Positions 1-8,661 of a stretch of DNA of 33,131 bases are shown here, in pieces. Both the position numbers and the translations under genes were made by a program. The DNA lies in the IMG/VR virus record IMGVR_UViG_3300007523_000043, positions 1-33,131 of that record. One strand, written 5' to 3'. Below the pieces are notes generated by a model. It saw only the letters and a list, made by a program, of their open reading frames with translations, searched no databases and was not told where the DNA came from. This DNA is from a virus. The first letter of the stretch is position 1. Every line of letters starts with the position of its first letter.

Positions 1-81
1 ACCTGCACCACCTGCACCACCTGCACCACCTGCACCACCTGCACCACCTGCACCACCTGTAGTACCTGTAGTACCTGTAGT
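1..81. repeat. 9-nt tandem repeat (6 + 3 units)
   Basis: Six perfect copies of acctgcacc fill bases 1-54 and three copies of the related unit acctgtagt fill 55-81. On the coding (minus) strand they encode Gly-Ala-Gly and Thr-Thr-Gly, so changes in copy number keep the frame. The array reaches the window edge and its full length is unknown. Confidence 0.95.
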
Positions 82-369
82 ACCCATTCCTAGGATGCCA
101 CCTGTAGCACCTCCTGAAGTTCCCCAATTAGACCAATCTGTTTTTTGGTATCCTATAGAAGGTGTACCTGTAATACCACCATAAGCCATATCTATTTGAT
201 CGGTTTGCCTTGGGGTCCCGTAGATCTTTTTTACTTGTTCTTCAAGATTTAAGTTGTTTCTATATTTTTCTAAAAACTCTTTTAAAGAGTCGTAGTTTCC
301 ATAACTTCCTTTTACAGAAGTTTTTCCCCCTTTAGTTTTTATGTTTATAGTCTTTTTATTATCTGGCAT
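1..369 (-). CDS. N-terminal part of a Gly-rich probable cargo/tail protein (runs off the window)
   Basis: An open frame of 123 codons starts at the ATG at 369-367 and is still open at base 1. The protein begins MPDNKKTINIKT, has a charged helical stretch (about residues 20-50), and then turns into Gly/Ala/Thr-rich low complexity: three Thr-Thr-Gly units followed by at least six Gly-Ala-Gly units reaching the window edge. It is the next gene after the muzzle-like protein. In crAss-like phages that position is usually held by very large capsid-cargo or RNA-polymerase-related proteins, so a cargo protein is a positional inference; no catalytic domain is visible in this part. A good Bacteroidetes-type -7 box lies 25-34 nt upstream, so the gene may be transcribed separately from the ring/muzzle genes. 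The start is the first ATG after a stop in frame. Confidence 0.7.
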   Translation of the reverse strand, partial: MPDNKKTINIKTKGGKTSVKGSYGNYDSLKEFLEKYRNNLNLEEQVKKIYGTPRQTDQIDMAYGGITGTPSIGYQKTDWSNWGTSGGATGGILGMGTTGTTGTTGGAGGAGGAGGAGGAGGAG

Positions 370-393
370 GAGTTAGTCATTTTAGCCCCTATT

Positions 394-427
394 TACAAAG
401 GTACATAATTATTATGAACAATTAAAG
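394..427 (-). promoter_or_regulatory. Bacteroidetes-type promoter for the partial Gly-rich gene
   Basis: The minus strand carries TACCTTTGTA at 403-394, a match to the Bacteroidetes -7 consensus TAnnTTTG. The region about 20 nt upstream is T-rich (CTTT/TTTA) but not a clean TTTG. It lies in the short gap between the muzzle gene and the next gene. The same 10-mer occurs at three other places in the window, two of them in gaps ahead of genes. Confidence 0.65.
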
Positions 428-458
428 GGTGTTAGGTCTTTTTTCTTAAGTAGTTGTG

Positions 459-3400
459 TTAAGTCTCTTTAGGCTTATTGTTAGTATAAGGCATAAAAGA
501 AGTATCCTGAACGTGGGAGATTAAGTCGTGACAAATAAATCTTTTGTTTTCATTATTCTGGTACCCCAATTCTAAAAATATCCAAGGGTTTCTTATGCGA
601 GCGCTCTTACCTTCTGTAAGGTCTCTAGGTACAACAGTTCTCCAAGTCCTCCAAGTCCTCCTAAGAGGGTTTATAGGGCTGATATCACCCGTATCTTGCA
701 CTTCAGTATTTATACTAAGCCTAGAAAAAGTCTCGGATATATCTAACCCATCAGGGCCAATACACTCACTGTTCCACTCTAAGTTATTCCACTCTTTACT
801 AAAGTCGTTTTGACCATTTATAATAAGGGTTATATTAGATTCTACAGGTGGTTTATCAAAATACACTCCATAATCTCCTGTATCTTGTATGTACACCTTA
901 TTACCACTTGTAGGGTCTAGTGAGAATATCCTAGAGTCGTCTTTAAGATATAGTAGGGGCTTATAAGAGTAGAATCCCTCAAAAGAGTCTAGTAGTTCAT
1001 TAAAGCTTATAGTAAAAGATTTAACACCAGATGTAACAGTCCACAACACTCTATTGTTTTTTTGGTCGTATACGGATTGTATATTGTAGTTGGAGTTTGG
1101 TACTCCAGATATATCTATACTCTCATTAAGAATAAGCTTACCATCTATATTTTTACTAAAGAACTCAGTAAGACCCTTTACATCAGAAAGGGGGGCACTA
1201 CTTCCAAACTTGTATATCTTTTTTAATCTAGAATCTAAGTGATAAAGAAACTCAGTAGTACTTACTATAGCATTTCTGTGTTGAACCCCAGTTTTTGTGG
1301 AAATATATTTAAAATTAGAGACCACATCTCCTGTACCTAATCTTATTGGGGAGGAATCAGGACTAGCAAGGATAAGCTTCTCATTAATGGGTATTGTACC
1401 AAAAGCTCTGTCTTGGTAAAATACTAATTGGTCTGCATGAGTAATTAGTTTATTAACTTCTCCGTATACCCCTTCTACATCTATTACGTTATTGGGTAGG
1501 AATACTCTCCAAGCATCTTCTAATTCACCGTCTAGTTTTTCTTCACTTACAACTATTCTATGTGGGAATTCAGTAGCAAGCTCTATATTAATCGGTAGTG
1601 ACTCTAGAGAAGTTATACTAGAACTTTGGTTGTATACTGGATTATAAATAACTACAGAATTTGTGAATTGGTCTTGAAAGACCACAGCTGTTCTCCTATC
1701 ATTAAAAGTCTCATGTTGTCTTAGTCCTACGTTAAAAGAACTTTCTACAGGAAATGCTATACCCACAGAAACCTTCGATGTAGCTAGAGCGAATTCTACA
1801 CTAGACTGAAGTTCGTAGTCGAAATAATTTATATAGGTATCCCCACCAAAAACTTTTAGGTTTATATTGCTATTAGATTTAAATGTAGGTACGTAGTCCG
1901 AACAAGGTATATATATACTAATACTTCTGTTAAAATAAGTGTCACCATCATATTGCACTACATCTTTTTTAATATAATTAACATAAGAAGGCCTAAAGGT
2001 GTCAAAGATGGGCCAATCCAGAGTCTTTACTATGTGTCTTTTAGTTACCGCAGTTTGAGTGGAGTAAGTATCTCCATCTAAAGTTGTTTCAGTGTTTTTG
2101 TAGATAAGCTTTTGGTGTTTTATCTCCTTAGGCTCATAATCTATCCAAGATGGTATGTAGGGAGTCTTTAGTGTATATACATTCAGACGTTGGCCGTCTA
2201 CATCAGGATTAATGTACTTAGCTTGATTTATGGTCAAAAAATTAAACTCTTCCTGTAACAAAACAGATCCAGAAAAGTCATAAGAAGTCCCCTCAAGCAT
2301 CGTCAACGGAGAAATAAGTGCAAATTTATTTTTTTGCCTGATATAACCACTATCTTCACCCGCTGCAAAGGGGGTAGCAGGGCATTGGAATATCCCATTA
2401 ACTTTGGATATCTTAGTCCTCAAAGCACCACCTAAGACTCTTTTGTCTTTCTCCTTTCTTTCTACCCTGACTATACGATACCCTATAATATTATCTCTTA
2501 TTTCCTCTATATTTACAGAAAACTCTATACCTAAAGTCTTACCCCAAGTTACGGGCCCTATCGAAGATGTGGCTGTAAAACAGAAGGGTATACTTAGTAT
2601 AGGAGGAAACCTTATGTCTCCTATCCAACTGACAGGAGAAATACCACCACTTCTTAAGTAAAACACTATTCCAAACCTATATACTTCGTCTCTGGTGTAA
2701 CCTGTGTACAAAGAAGTAAAAACTGGGTCTTTGTGAGAGGGTAGTGTGTGAGCTAGGAGGTGTGCCCTACCAGTTATGCCGTTACTCTCTGTTCTGTAAA
2801 ATCTAAAGGTCTCATTCACATTTGCTATAGGAAATCTTTCTGTGCCTGTACCCAACACTGGGTCCTCCACTAAAGTTGGCCACACATCTCCTATATTTTT
2901 AGAGTCTAGTATCATATCTTCAGTCACGAATCTATAAGATATATTTTTACCACTACCCCCCAATTCTCCATTTATATTGTACTTATACTGAGCTACATTT
3001 TCAGGTGTGCCAAGATTGACCCTAGTTTGTTCATCCTCACTATTATAAGGGCAAATACAATCTGCTTCTTTATCTATAAGATCAAACCACAAGGGGTCTG
3101 GAAAAAAAGGGTGTTGATAAGTCCCACCTAAATTTCCTTCCAGCAGGAGTGATTCGTTTGCATCGAACCTGTAAGACCTAGTATCAAAAAGTTCTATTTT
3201 TTTATAGTCAGTGTCTTTAAGATTACCTGCTATAAGTCTTTTATCTTTATAAGATAAGGTTTTTGCAGTAGTGAATCCTATGTTTATAGTAGTTACATCA
3301 GCACTTTCCAGTATAGCTACAGGGTCTTCATTACCTACATAAATAATCTCTTGTGTATTATTAAGACTTTCTTTAAATACAACTATATTAGGCACGTCAT

Positions 3401-4592
3401 TATTTACATAATATATAGCTATATGTTGCATTATGTCATACTCTCCTGGTACTTTCTTAACCCTATACCTAACCCCCCTACCTTTATTGTTCGCGTTGTT
3501 GGGGGACCCTTTGTACTTCCAGTGGGGTGTTTCTTGTGGATTAAACTCGGTAAGTTGTAGTTGGTTACTAACAGGAGACATTTGACTTAGTTTACCCAAA
3601 GCAGTGGATTTCATTCTGTATGCAAACGAAACAACAGATCCTGTTGGTATTTCCCCTGATCTAATCTCTAGTATTTCAGGCTGGTCCCACAATGTATAAC
3701 TATTAATCTCCAAATCCCTAGGTAGTAATCCCATTAGATTCTTTCCTACTATATTTAGAGCCCTAACAGCATTAAGATTGTCAGTCCAATAAACTCTTTG
3801 GGTTCTTGAGTTCTCATACCTACCTATAACTTCATTTTGTATAGGAGAGCTTATGGAAAAATTAAGCTTCTCATAGTATAGTAGGTGGTCCTTTATAGTA
3901 AGAAACCCATCTTGTAAGTCTTTTATAACTTCTAGCTCTTCATCGTAAGAGACTTTCCAAATCTGACCATCTCCTACCCCTCCTGTAGTAAAAAGAATAA
4001 GGTTATTACGTAAATTACCCCATCCTATAACTTTTACTTTTGGTATGTCGGGTATATACTCTTCAGATGTAAAAGGTGGGTTTATACTAAGGCCCGAAGA
4101 GTCTATAATAAATTGTTGTTGTGCAGTAAGAATAGACTGTATTGCTAAAGTGGGTGCAGAGGTTAGTGTGTAAAAATATATGCCATCCTCTTTGTTATAC
4201 ACACTATACTCTCCATTTAATATACTTAGGGCTACTCCTGGCTTTCCTATGATACTGTTGTATATAGCCTCTTGGTTAGACGTCTCATCACCATAGAAAG
4301 TAGATGGCTCACCATTAATCAATATAGAATAGTGAAGTTGCACAGGTGGGTTTAGAGTACCTGCTAGTATGTTTGAACCATCGCTTACTATAGTAACTTT
4401 TTGTATACCACCTATGCTTGGAAACTCAAATTGAAACTTATTACCACGCTCTGTCTCTAAAGCAAAAGAGGATAGACCACCTTCAGTGGCTACCCTAAAA
4501 TCATTTAGCTCAAAATACCTATTTGGTTGAAACTTAGCTTTAGATGTGTCTTTATCTATACCACCATCATATGTGTTTTTAAATGTTGCCAT
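459..4592 (-). CDS. Large tail (muzzle-like) protein
   Basis: This 1377-aa protein is the largest in the window. Its N-terminus (about residues 4-40) has a layout I recognise from crAss-like muzzle/tail proteins: an F-x-x-x-Y-D-G-G-I-D-K-D segment, then a QPNRYFELNDFRV segment and a Gly-rich turn. The rest is beta-rich with no signal peptide or membrane segment. It follows the ring-protein genes and precedes the probable cargo gene, as for the muzzle protein of characterised crassviruses, which forms the distal end of the short tail. The ATG start overlaps the previous gene's end by 14 nt, so translation is probably coupled. It ends in TAA with no clear terminator. The muzzle assignment rests on recalled family resemblance and position. 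Confidence 0.8.
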   Translation of the reverse strand: MATFKNTYDGGIDKDTSKAKFQPNRYFELNDFRVATEGGLSSFALETERGNKFQFEFPSIGGIQKVTIVSDGSNILAGTLNPPVQLHYSILINGEPSTFYGDETSNQEAIYNSIIGKPGVALSILNGEYSVYNKEDGIYFYTLTSAPTLAIQSILTAQQQFIIDSSGLSINPPFTSEEYIPDIPKVKVIGWGNLRNNLILFTTGGVGDGQIWKVSYDEELEVIKDLQDGFLTIKDHLLYYEKLNFSISSPIQNEVIGRYENSRTQRVYWTDNLNAVRALNIVGKNLMGLLPRDLEINSYTLWDQPEILEIRSGEIPTGSVVSFAYRMKSTALGKLSQMSPVSNQLQLTEFNPQETPHWKYKGSPNNANNKGRGVRYRVKKVPGEYDIMQHIAIYYVNNDVPNIVVFKESLNNTQEIIYVGNEDPVAILESADVTTINIGFTTAKTLSYKDKRLIAGNLKDTDYKKIELFDTRSYRFDANESLLLEGNLGGTYQHPFFPDPLWFDLIDKEADCICPYNSEDEQTRVNLGTPENVAQYKYNINGELGGSGKNISYRFVTEDMILDSKNIGDVWPTLVEDPVLGTGTERFPIANVNETFRFYRTESNGITGRAHLLAHTLPSHKDPVFTSLYTGYTRDEVYRFGIVFYLRSGGISPVSWIGDIRFPPILSIPFCFTATSSIGPVTWGKTLGIEFSVNIEEIRDNIIGYRIVRVERKEKDKRVLGGALRTKISKVNGIFQCPATPFAAGEDSGYIRQKNKFALISPLTMLEGTSYDFSGSVLLQEEFNFLTINQAKYINPDVDGQRLNVYTLKTPYIPSWIDYEPKEIKHQKLIYKNTETTLDGDTYSTQTAVTKRHIVKTLDWPIFDTFRPSYVNYIKKDVVQYDGDTYFNRSISIYIPCSDYVPTFKSNSNINLKVFGGDTYINYFDYELQSSVEFALATSKVSVGIAFPVESSFNVGLRQHETFNDRRTAVVFQDQFTNSVVIYNPVYNQSSSITSLESLPINIELATEFPHRIVVSEEKLDGELEDAWRVFLPNNVIDVEGVYGEVNKLITHADQLVFYQDRAFGTIPINEKLILASPDSSPIRLGTGDVVSNFKYISTKTGVQHRNAIVSTTEFLYHLDSRLKKIYKFGSSAPLSDVKGLTEFFSKNIDGKLILNESIDISGVPNSNYNIQSVYDQKNNRVLWTVTSGVKSFTISFNELLDSFEGFYSYKPLLYLKDDSRIFSLDPTSGNKVYIQDTGDYGVYFDKPPVESNITLIINGQNDFSKEWNNLEWNSECIGPDGLDISETFSRLSINTEVQDTGDISPINPLRRTWRTWRTVVPRDLTEGKSARIRNPWIFLELGYQNNENKRFICHDLISHVQDTSFMPYTNNKPKET

Positions 4593-5316
4593 TACCGTTA
4601 CTTTTTCTTAAGTTATGCAAAGTCCTACTTTCGGGGTATCCTAGAGTTTTGAACCCTTGCTTGTGCATATTTATCTTTGTTATTAGTCTTAACTTAGCAT
4701 TTTTCATAGCCTCCATGAGGTCTACAGAAGGTATTTCAGCTTTATTTCTAGCTTGTGCTACATACCAAGCTGCCTCCTGCTTTAATTCAGTGTACTTCTC
4801 CCTAGAGAGGTTATCTGAAAAATAGGCTTTTTGCCCAAGTCTTTTAGCACAATAATACTCTATTGCCATTTTAAATGATTCGTCATCTGGAATAAGGGGG
4901 AACCCCTCTTCATCCACTGCAAACCCTTTATAAGACATATCAATAGTACCCTCTTTAAAAGAAGTGAGTATGAAATTGGGGTTTATCCTGTAGGTGTCAG
5001 GGCAAGTACAAAACCTATTTACAGAGTCATCACACACTAAGTATGAGAAAGTATCTGTAGTGTACGTTAAAGGGGTCAAAGAGCAGTGATCTCTTACTGC
5101 CACTACCTGAACTAGGTTAGAGGGGAGTTCTGCTCTATATTCAACTATTTTTAATTCTAGGGTGTCCTCTAATAAAGTCCCTCTAGAAGATAGTAACCCC
5201 AAGATTTCTCCTGCAAGGTTAGCTACATCAGACTTACTTACGTCTTTTACAAACGGGTAAAGATCGTAGAGTCTTTCTACAATCTCGTCTATTTTTATAA
5301 ATTTACCTGATATCAT
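4579..5316 (-). CDS. Ring / tail-adaptor protein
   Basis: A 245-aa soluble protein directly upstream of the muzzle gene. It is helical at both ends with a beta-rich middle, and a segment around residues 145-165 (IPDDESFKMAIEYYCAKRL) resembles the helical part of tail-tubular/adaptor proteins of short-tailed phages. It holds five cysteines, three of them clustered near residues 94-106. Its ATG overlaps the TGA of the preceding gene (ATGA), so the two are translationally coupled. By position it should be one of the stacked ring proteins between portal and muzzle in crAss-like tails. Which ring it forms cannot be told from sequence alone. Confidence 0.65.
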   Translation of the reverse strand: MISGKFIKIDEIVERLYDLYPFVKDVSKSDVANLAGEILGLLSSRGTLLEDTLELKIVEYRAELPSNLVQVVAVRDHCSLTPLTYTTDTFSYLVCDDSVNRFCTCPDTYRINPNFILTSFKEGTIDMSYKGFAVDEEGFPLIPDDESFKMAIEYYCAKRLGQKAYFSDNLSREKYTELKQEAAWYVAQARNKAEIPSVDLMEAMKNAKLRLITKINMHKQGFKTLGYPESRTLHNLRKSNGNGNI

Positions 5317-5825
5317 TTTCCAAAAAAACTTAAATCTTTATGCACATTTTTTAATGCTTTGGCTAATTGCCGCTTCATATTTCTACAAGGTATGAACTTG
5401 TATAATGAAAAATTCTTTCTTGTATTCCTATGCCAGTGCCAAGTGTACCTCCAACCATTAGTGTGGTCGTTACTAAAAAATACTAGCCTTTTACTTTTTG
5501 CCGCTACTGGGTCTCTTTTCCAGAGTTTAAGTGTTTCGTTATAATCTACTGGAAGATTGTATGTTCTTAGTCTACCATCAGGTTCGAACCTAATTTTTAT
5601 TTTTCTCCTCTTTACTGCTATAGTCCCCATACCTGGCATACTAAATATATATGCCTCTTGTATCATCTTATTCAAGAGTAGTATGTGAAACTGGTGTAAT
5701 ATCTTACTGTGGAGTTCTGGAGTTACCTTACCCTTTAATTCGGGGTTGTTTTTAATTAGATTTTGGTATGCTAGTGTAGTACCAAAATCTGTATTTGTCT
5801 TCCCCTCACCCCTTAAGTAACTCAT
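5313..5825 (-). CDS. HU/IHF-fold virion protein
   Basis: A 170-aa strongly basic protein. Residues about 38-80 fit the N-terminal half of an HU/IHF domain: two helices followed by F-S-M-P-G-M-G-T-I-A-V-K-R-R-K, the hydrophobic-P-x-x-G-x-beta step at which HU proteins enter their sheet. The C-terminal half is rich in W, H, R and K and is not HU-like. crAss-like phages are known to carry IHF-like proteins in the structural module; this one lies among ring-protein genes and is joined to both neighbours by ATGA overlaps. It may be a tail/ring component using an HU-like fold or may contact the packaged DNA. A second HU/IHF-like gene lies at 29504. Confidence 0.65.
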   Translation of the reverse strand: MSYLRGEGKTNTDFGTTLAYQNLIKNNPELKGKVTPELHSKILHQFHILLLNKMIQEAYIFSMPGMGTIAVKRRKIKIRFEPDGRLRTYNLPVDYNETLKLWKRDPVAAKSKRLVFFSNDHTNGWRYTWHWHRNTRKNFSLYKFIPCRNMKRQLAKALKNVHKDLSFFGK

Positions 5826-6499
5826 GCAGGTTCAGTGTTCTGTGAGTTAGCGTCATTAGCTTTATCCGAGGGTATTTGAGAGTCAAACTTAAGGTATATC
5901 TCCTTAATCTTGTTTATAATTATAGGCTCCATCCATTTGTTTATAGGAAACTTAGAGTCTGCATTATAACAAGACTCTCCCTTAAAAACTTCTGTAGGAT
6001 CTTCTAGTACCATTGATATACTTATATTGCATAGAAATACATTAAGATCTGAGTTACTTTTAAAAAAGAGATATCCATCCCTAAAGAATGGGTACACAGT
6101 TTTTTTATTAAATCTCCTACTGCCTGAGTGTATTGCTTGGTTATAGTCAACTAAGTTATAAACCTCCCCTAGTACATCTGTATTAGAAATTCTTTGAATA
6201 GCCCTGCCGTAATGGAGTTCTATCGCTACAGGGATTTTATCTTTAGACCTTTTTACATAACAGTCTAAAGGAAGCTCTGGGCAGGTAGAGCGATCCACAT
6301 CAATCAACTCTACACAATCCAAATAGCTTAATAAATTATCATCTATAGACCTATTTTTATCTAGATCCATTTTTATAAGTGCTGCTCTTTCTGAGATAAC
6401 ATCAAACTTGATTTTATCTAAAGATATACTTTCATCGTCAGATATGTGAGGTCTGATAGAACTGTATATATTATATGCTATCTCATTTAAAGTGCTCAT
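5822..6499 (-). CDS. Conserved crAss-like ring/tail protein
   Basis: A 225-aa protein with N-terminal helices followed by a beta-rich body. It has the features I associate with a conserved tail-ring family of crAss-like and marine Bacteroidetes phages: a D-D-E-S-I-S-L-D-K-I-K-F segment near residue 21, N-R-S-I-D-D-N near 49, and E-D-P-T-E-V near 165. No enzyme motif, signal peptide or membrane segment is visible. The start is the ATG at 6499, and its TGA overlaps the next ATG. The family call is from memory and position. Confidence 0.7.
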   Translation of the reverse strand: MSTLNEIAYNIYSSIRPHISDDESISLDKIKFDVISERAALIKMDLDKNRSIDDNLLSYLDCVELIDVDRSTCPELPLDCYVKRSKDKIPVAIELHYGRAIQRISNTDVLGEVYNLVDYNQAIHSGSRRFNKKTVYPFFRDGYLFFKSNSDLNVFLCNISISMVLEDPTEVFKGESCYNADSKFPINKWMEPIIINKIKEIYLKFDSQIPSDKANDANSQNTEPA

Positions 6500-6502
6500 T
6501 AT

Positions 6503-7648
6503 TTATTTGTTTTTTCCTGTTCTTATTCTTGCATTAGCTGTGGCCACAAAGCCCTCAGTCTTGCTGTATACATTTGCATGAGAGTCTCTTACACTATTGT
6601 ACCCCATTGCCTTATGCCAAGTATCTTCATCACAAATAGAAGGTAGGAATCTTATTTTAGTGCTTTGAATGTCATCAACTACCTTAAGTAGTGTCATCTC
6701 TTTGTGGATGTGACCTAAGTGCCATTCAGTGTACTCACTGTACGCGTAGTTGTACTTATCCTCCCTAGCCATTATTGTGGTGAGATCAGCGGGCTTTTCT
6801 TTTTCTCCATGTGCAAACCCTATAAAAGTTGCACCATACCTGTAATATTTCCTAGGGTGTAGGCTGTTGTCTACAGTTACATTTGGGTCGTTTTCAAAAA
6901 ATGCCGATACAACTTCACCTACATAAAATGCACGGGCTTCATCATGATTACCCGGAACTACTACAACATCCACAGGGGCTATCTCTGCTAGGGTATTAAC
7001 TATATCTACCATTAACTGCCAAGCTTTCCTAAAACTCTCTTGATACTCTACCACATCAAACTGTGGGGTACCTTTAGTTGTAGTATAGTTAGAGTCGGAG
7101 TTTAATAAGTCGTTACCTATTGGTAGTAAGAACCTGTCTATTTTAGCACTTGCAGGAAGTCTTGATAGCAGTGTGTTTAAACAATGCATAGCTTCTTCTT
7201 TTTGCTTATCTGGACTAAACTTACCTATGTGCAAATCTGGTAAAGATATCTCTACTAGGCAATCCCCTGTTTGATATGGGGCTCTTTTTCCAAATGGTGT
7301 GGGAGAAAACTTCTTAAAATCTTTAAGTGACTCTAATATAAAATCTTCTCTATCTAATTCAGATAGTGTAACCCCCACTGCTTTGTAGCTTTTTAACCAC
7401 TCCCCACTGGCTGATTGCCACATAGAGTTAAGTGCTAAGCCTTCAGTGCTAATAGCAGTTGACTTATCTTGTATAACTACTATAGTACCATTTAGCTCTT
7501 CTCGTACATCTCGTATTGCTTCGGCGCATAGATCTGTAGAAATGTTTTTACCAAACTGTTTTTCTAGTATACTTGATAGTCTTGATTTACCCTCTTTAAG
7601 GTAACCAGGTTTATCTCTTAAGAATTGTTTTACTTCTTTTATATTCAT
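6503..7648 (-). CDS. Calcineurin-like metallophosphoesterase
   Basis: A 381-aa protein with the complete metallophosphoesterase motif set: D138-x-H140 (LPDLHIGK), G178-N-D, G-N-H-D at 233-236, H280 in FAHGE, and G-H-I-H at 312-315. These residues bind the two metal ions of the family, so the protein should be an active phosphodiesterase or nuclease; the substrate cannot be read from the motifs. The ~100-residue N-terminal part is helical and could be a DNA-binding or docking domain. The gene sits between the lysis-like genes and the ring genes, an odd place for an enzyme, so either a virion-associated enzyme or a late DNA/nucleotide-processing role is possible. No signal peptide is seen, which fits cytoplasmic action. 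Confidence 0.85.
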   Translation of the reverse strand: MNIKEVKQFLRDKPGYLKEGKSRLSSILEKQFGKNISTDLCAEAIRDVREELNGTIVVIQDKSTAISTEGLALNSMWQSASGEWLKSYKAVGVTLSELDREDFILESLKDFKKFSPTPFGKRAPYQTGDCLVEISLPDLHIGKFSPDKQKEEAMHCLNTLLSRLPASAKIDRFLLPIGNDLLNSDSNYTTTKGTPQFDVVEYQESFRKAWQLMVDIVNTLAEIAPVDVVVVPGNHDEARAFYVGEVVSAFFENDPNVTVDNSLHPRKYYRYGATFIGFAHGEKEKPADLTTIMAREDKYNYAYSEYTEWHLGHIHKEMTLLKVVDDIQSTKIRFLPSICDEDTWHKAMGYNSVRDSHANVYSKTEGFVATANARIRTGKNK

Positions 7649-7651
7649 TTA

Positions 7652-8107
7652 TTATGGATTTAGTGAAGACTTGATTAAAAGAGCTACGGTTGTAGTAAGT
7701 GCAATACCTACTCCAGTACCTACAAAAAACTTTCTATTTCCCCTAGAGGCTTTTCTTCTTAGTTTTTTATTTTCTCCCCTTAACTCTTCATTACTAATTA
7801 TGAGGACTTTTACTGAATTAATAAAATCTTTTTGATTACTCTCAAGATCTTTTATCAAACTTTGCTTAACTACTAAATTAATTTCTAATTCATCTATTAA
7901 GTCCCTACATAAAAGAGCAGCATCTTTATATTGAAGTGCCCTTACAAAACCTTCTAGTATAAGTGCTTCTTGTTCAGTTGTGAATACTATCACGGCTTTG
8001 TTGTTGTACAGCATCCTGACGGGAACTAATGATAAACTGCCCGACACTTGCCCAAAGGCTGTCCCTAGAATTAGAAGGAAGCTTACGAATATTAGGAATT
8101 TTTTCAT
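7652..8107 (-). CDS. Secreted coiled-coil protein with C-terminal membrane anchor (spanin-like partner?)
   Basis: A 151-aa protein with a clear signal peptide (residues 1-20, ending GTAFGQ), a Glu/Lys-rich helical or coiled-coil middle (about 44-118), and one C-terminal membrane segment (about 126-145). There is no lipobox cysteine, so it is not a classical outer-spanin lipoprotein. Its first 45 codons overlap the end of the preceding membrane-protein gene in the +1 frame, an arrangement reminiscent of Rz/Rz1. Predicted topology puts most of the chain in the periplasm, tethered to the inner membrane. A role in lysis is inferred from the neighbours (amidase and a holin-like gene just upstream). 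I do not recognise the family. Confidence 0.7.
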   Translation of the reverse strand: MKKFLIFVSFLLILGTAFGQVSGSLSLVPVRMLYNNKAVIVFTTEQEALILEGFVRALQYKDAALLCRDLIDELEINLVVKQSLIKDLESNQKDFINSVKVLIISNEELRGENKKLRRKASRGNRKFFVGTGVGIALTTTVALLIKSSLNP

Positions 8108-8369
8108 TTATTTCTTTTTCTAAACTTTTTATCTTCTTTCTATAAGATTCTATATCCTTAAGATTTTGATTATTTAAACCCTCTATTATGCTAAGATCTT
8201 CTAAAGTAGATTCTGATTGGTCTGCAATATCTATTAAGTTCTCATGCTCCCTAAGCTTCTTTGAAAAATCATCTTTTTCAGAAGTGGGTTCTAAATAGAT
8301 ATAAAGAAGGGCTAGTCCTACTAAGACTAGCCCAATCTTCACAAGTGTTTTTATATTAATCCCTAACAC
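7974..8369 (-). CDS. Small membrane protein with coiled coil (inner-spanin-like)
   Basis: A 131-aa protein starting at GTG (8369), which overlaps the end of the previous gene by 14 nt; no ATG is available near the N-terminus. Residues about 8-26 form one membrane segment, followed by a long charged helix/coiled coil (about 30-95). That is the inner-spanin layout: N-terminal anchor in the inner membrane and a periplasmic coiled coil. The last ~44 codons are shared out of frame with the following secreted protein. An i-spanin role is inferred from topology and the overlap; the sequence family is not recognised. Confidence 0.65.
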   Translation of the reverse strand: MLGINIKTLVKIGLVLVGLALLYIYLEPTSEKDDFSKKLREHENLIDIADQSESTLEDLSIIEGLNNQNLKDIESYRKKIKSLEKEINEKIPNIRKLPSNSRDSLWASVGQFIISSRQDAVQQQSRDSIHN

Positions 8370-8643
8370 CTACCAGGGTGTTTATCTTGTTCATAAAGGT
8401 TTGTTTGTACCCTATTACTTGCATAAGAAGGTTATCATTATCTAAACAACCTTTTTTAGCCAACTCAAAAATCTGGGTTATAACAGTAATATCTGAACTG
8501 TTTATAGTATAGTCTTCGCTATAGGCAGATTTTTGTTCAGACTTTGTAATATCTTTTGATTCTACACTAGTCATGCTGCCCGTTACTTGTTCATAATCTG
8601 TAACATCTTTTTTATTCTCTTCCATTTTTACTTTATTTGCCAT
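8356..8643 (-). CDS. Small hydrophilic protein, function unknown
   Basis: A 95-aa soluble, charged protein, rich in Ser/Thr/Lys/Glu in its first half and helical in its second half. It has no membrane segment, signal peptide or recognisable motif. It is the first gene behind a good promoter core at 8671-8662 and overlaps the next gene by 14 nt, so it probably opens the transcript that carries the spanin-like pair, the phosphoesterase and the ring/muzzle genes. Its position in the lysis-like cluster does not by itself show a lysis function. Confidence 0.6.
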   Translation of the reverse strand: MANKVKMEENKKDVTDYEQVTGSMTSVESKDITKSEQKSAYSEDYTINSSDITVITQIFELAKKGCLDNDNLLMQVIGYKQTFMNKINTLVGVRD

Positions 8644-8661
8644 ATTATTATATTATATACC

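Noticed and set aside
1-81. Short-spaced repeats as a CRISPR array
   Set aside because: The units are 9 nt, contiguous and without spacers, and are in frame within a coding sequence.
2319-2328. TAAATTTGCA on the minus strand as a promoter
   Set aside because: It lies inside the muzzle gene, far from any gene start, and short -7 matches of this kind are expected by chance.
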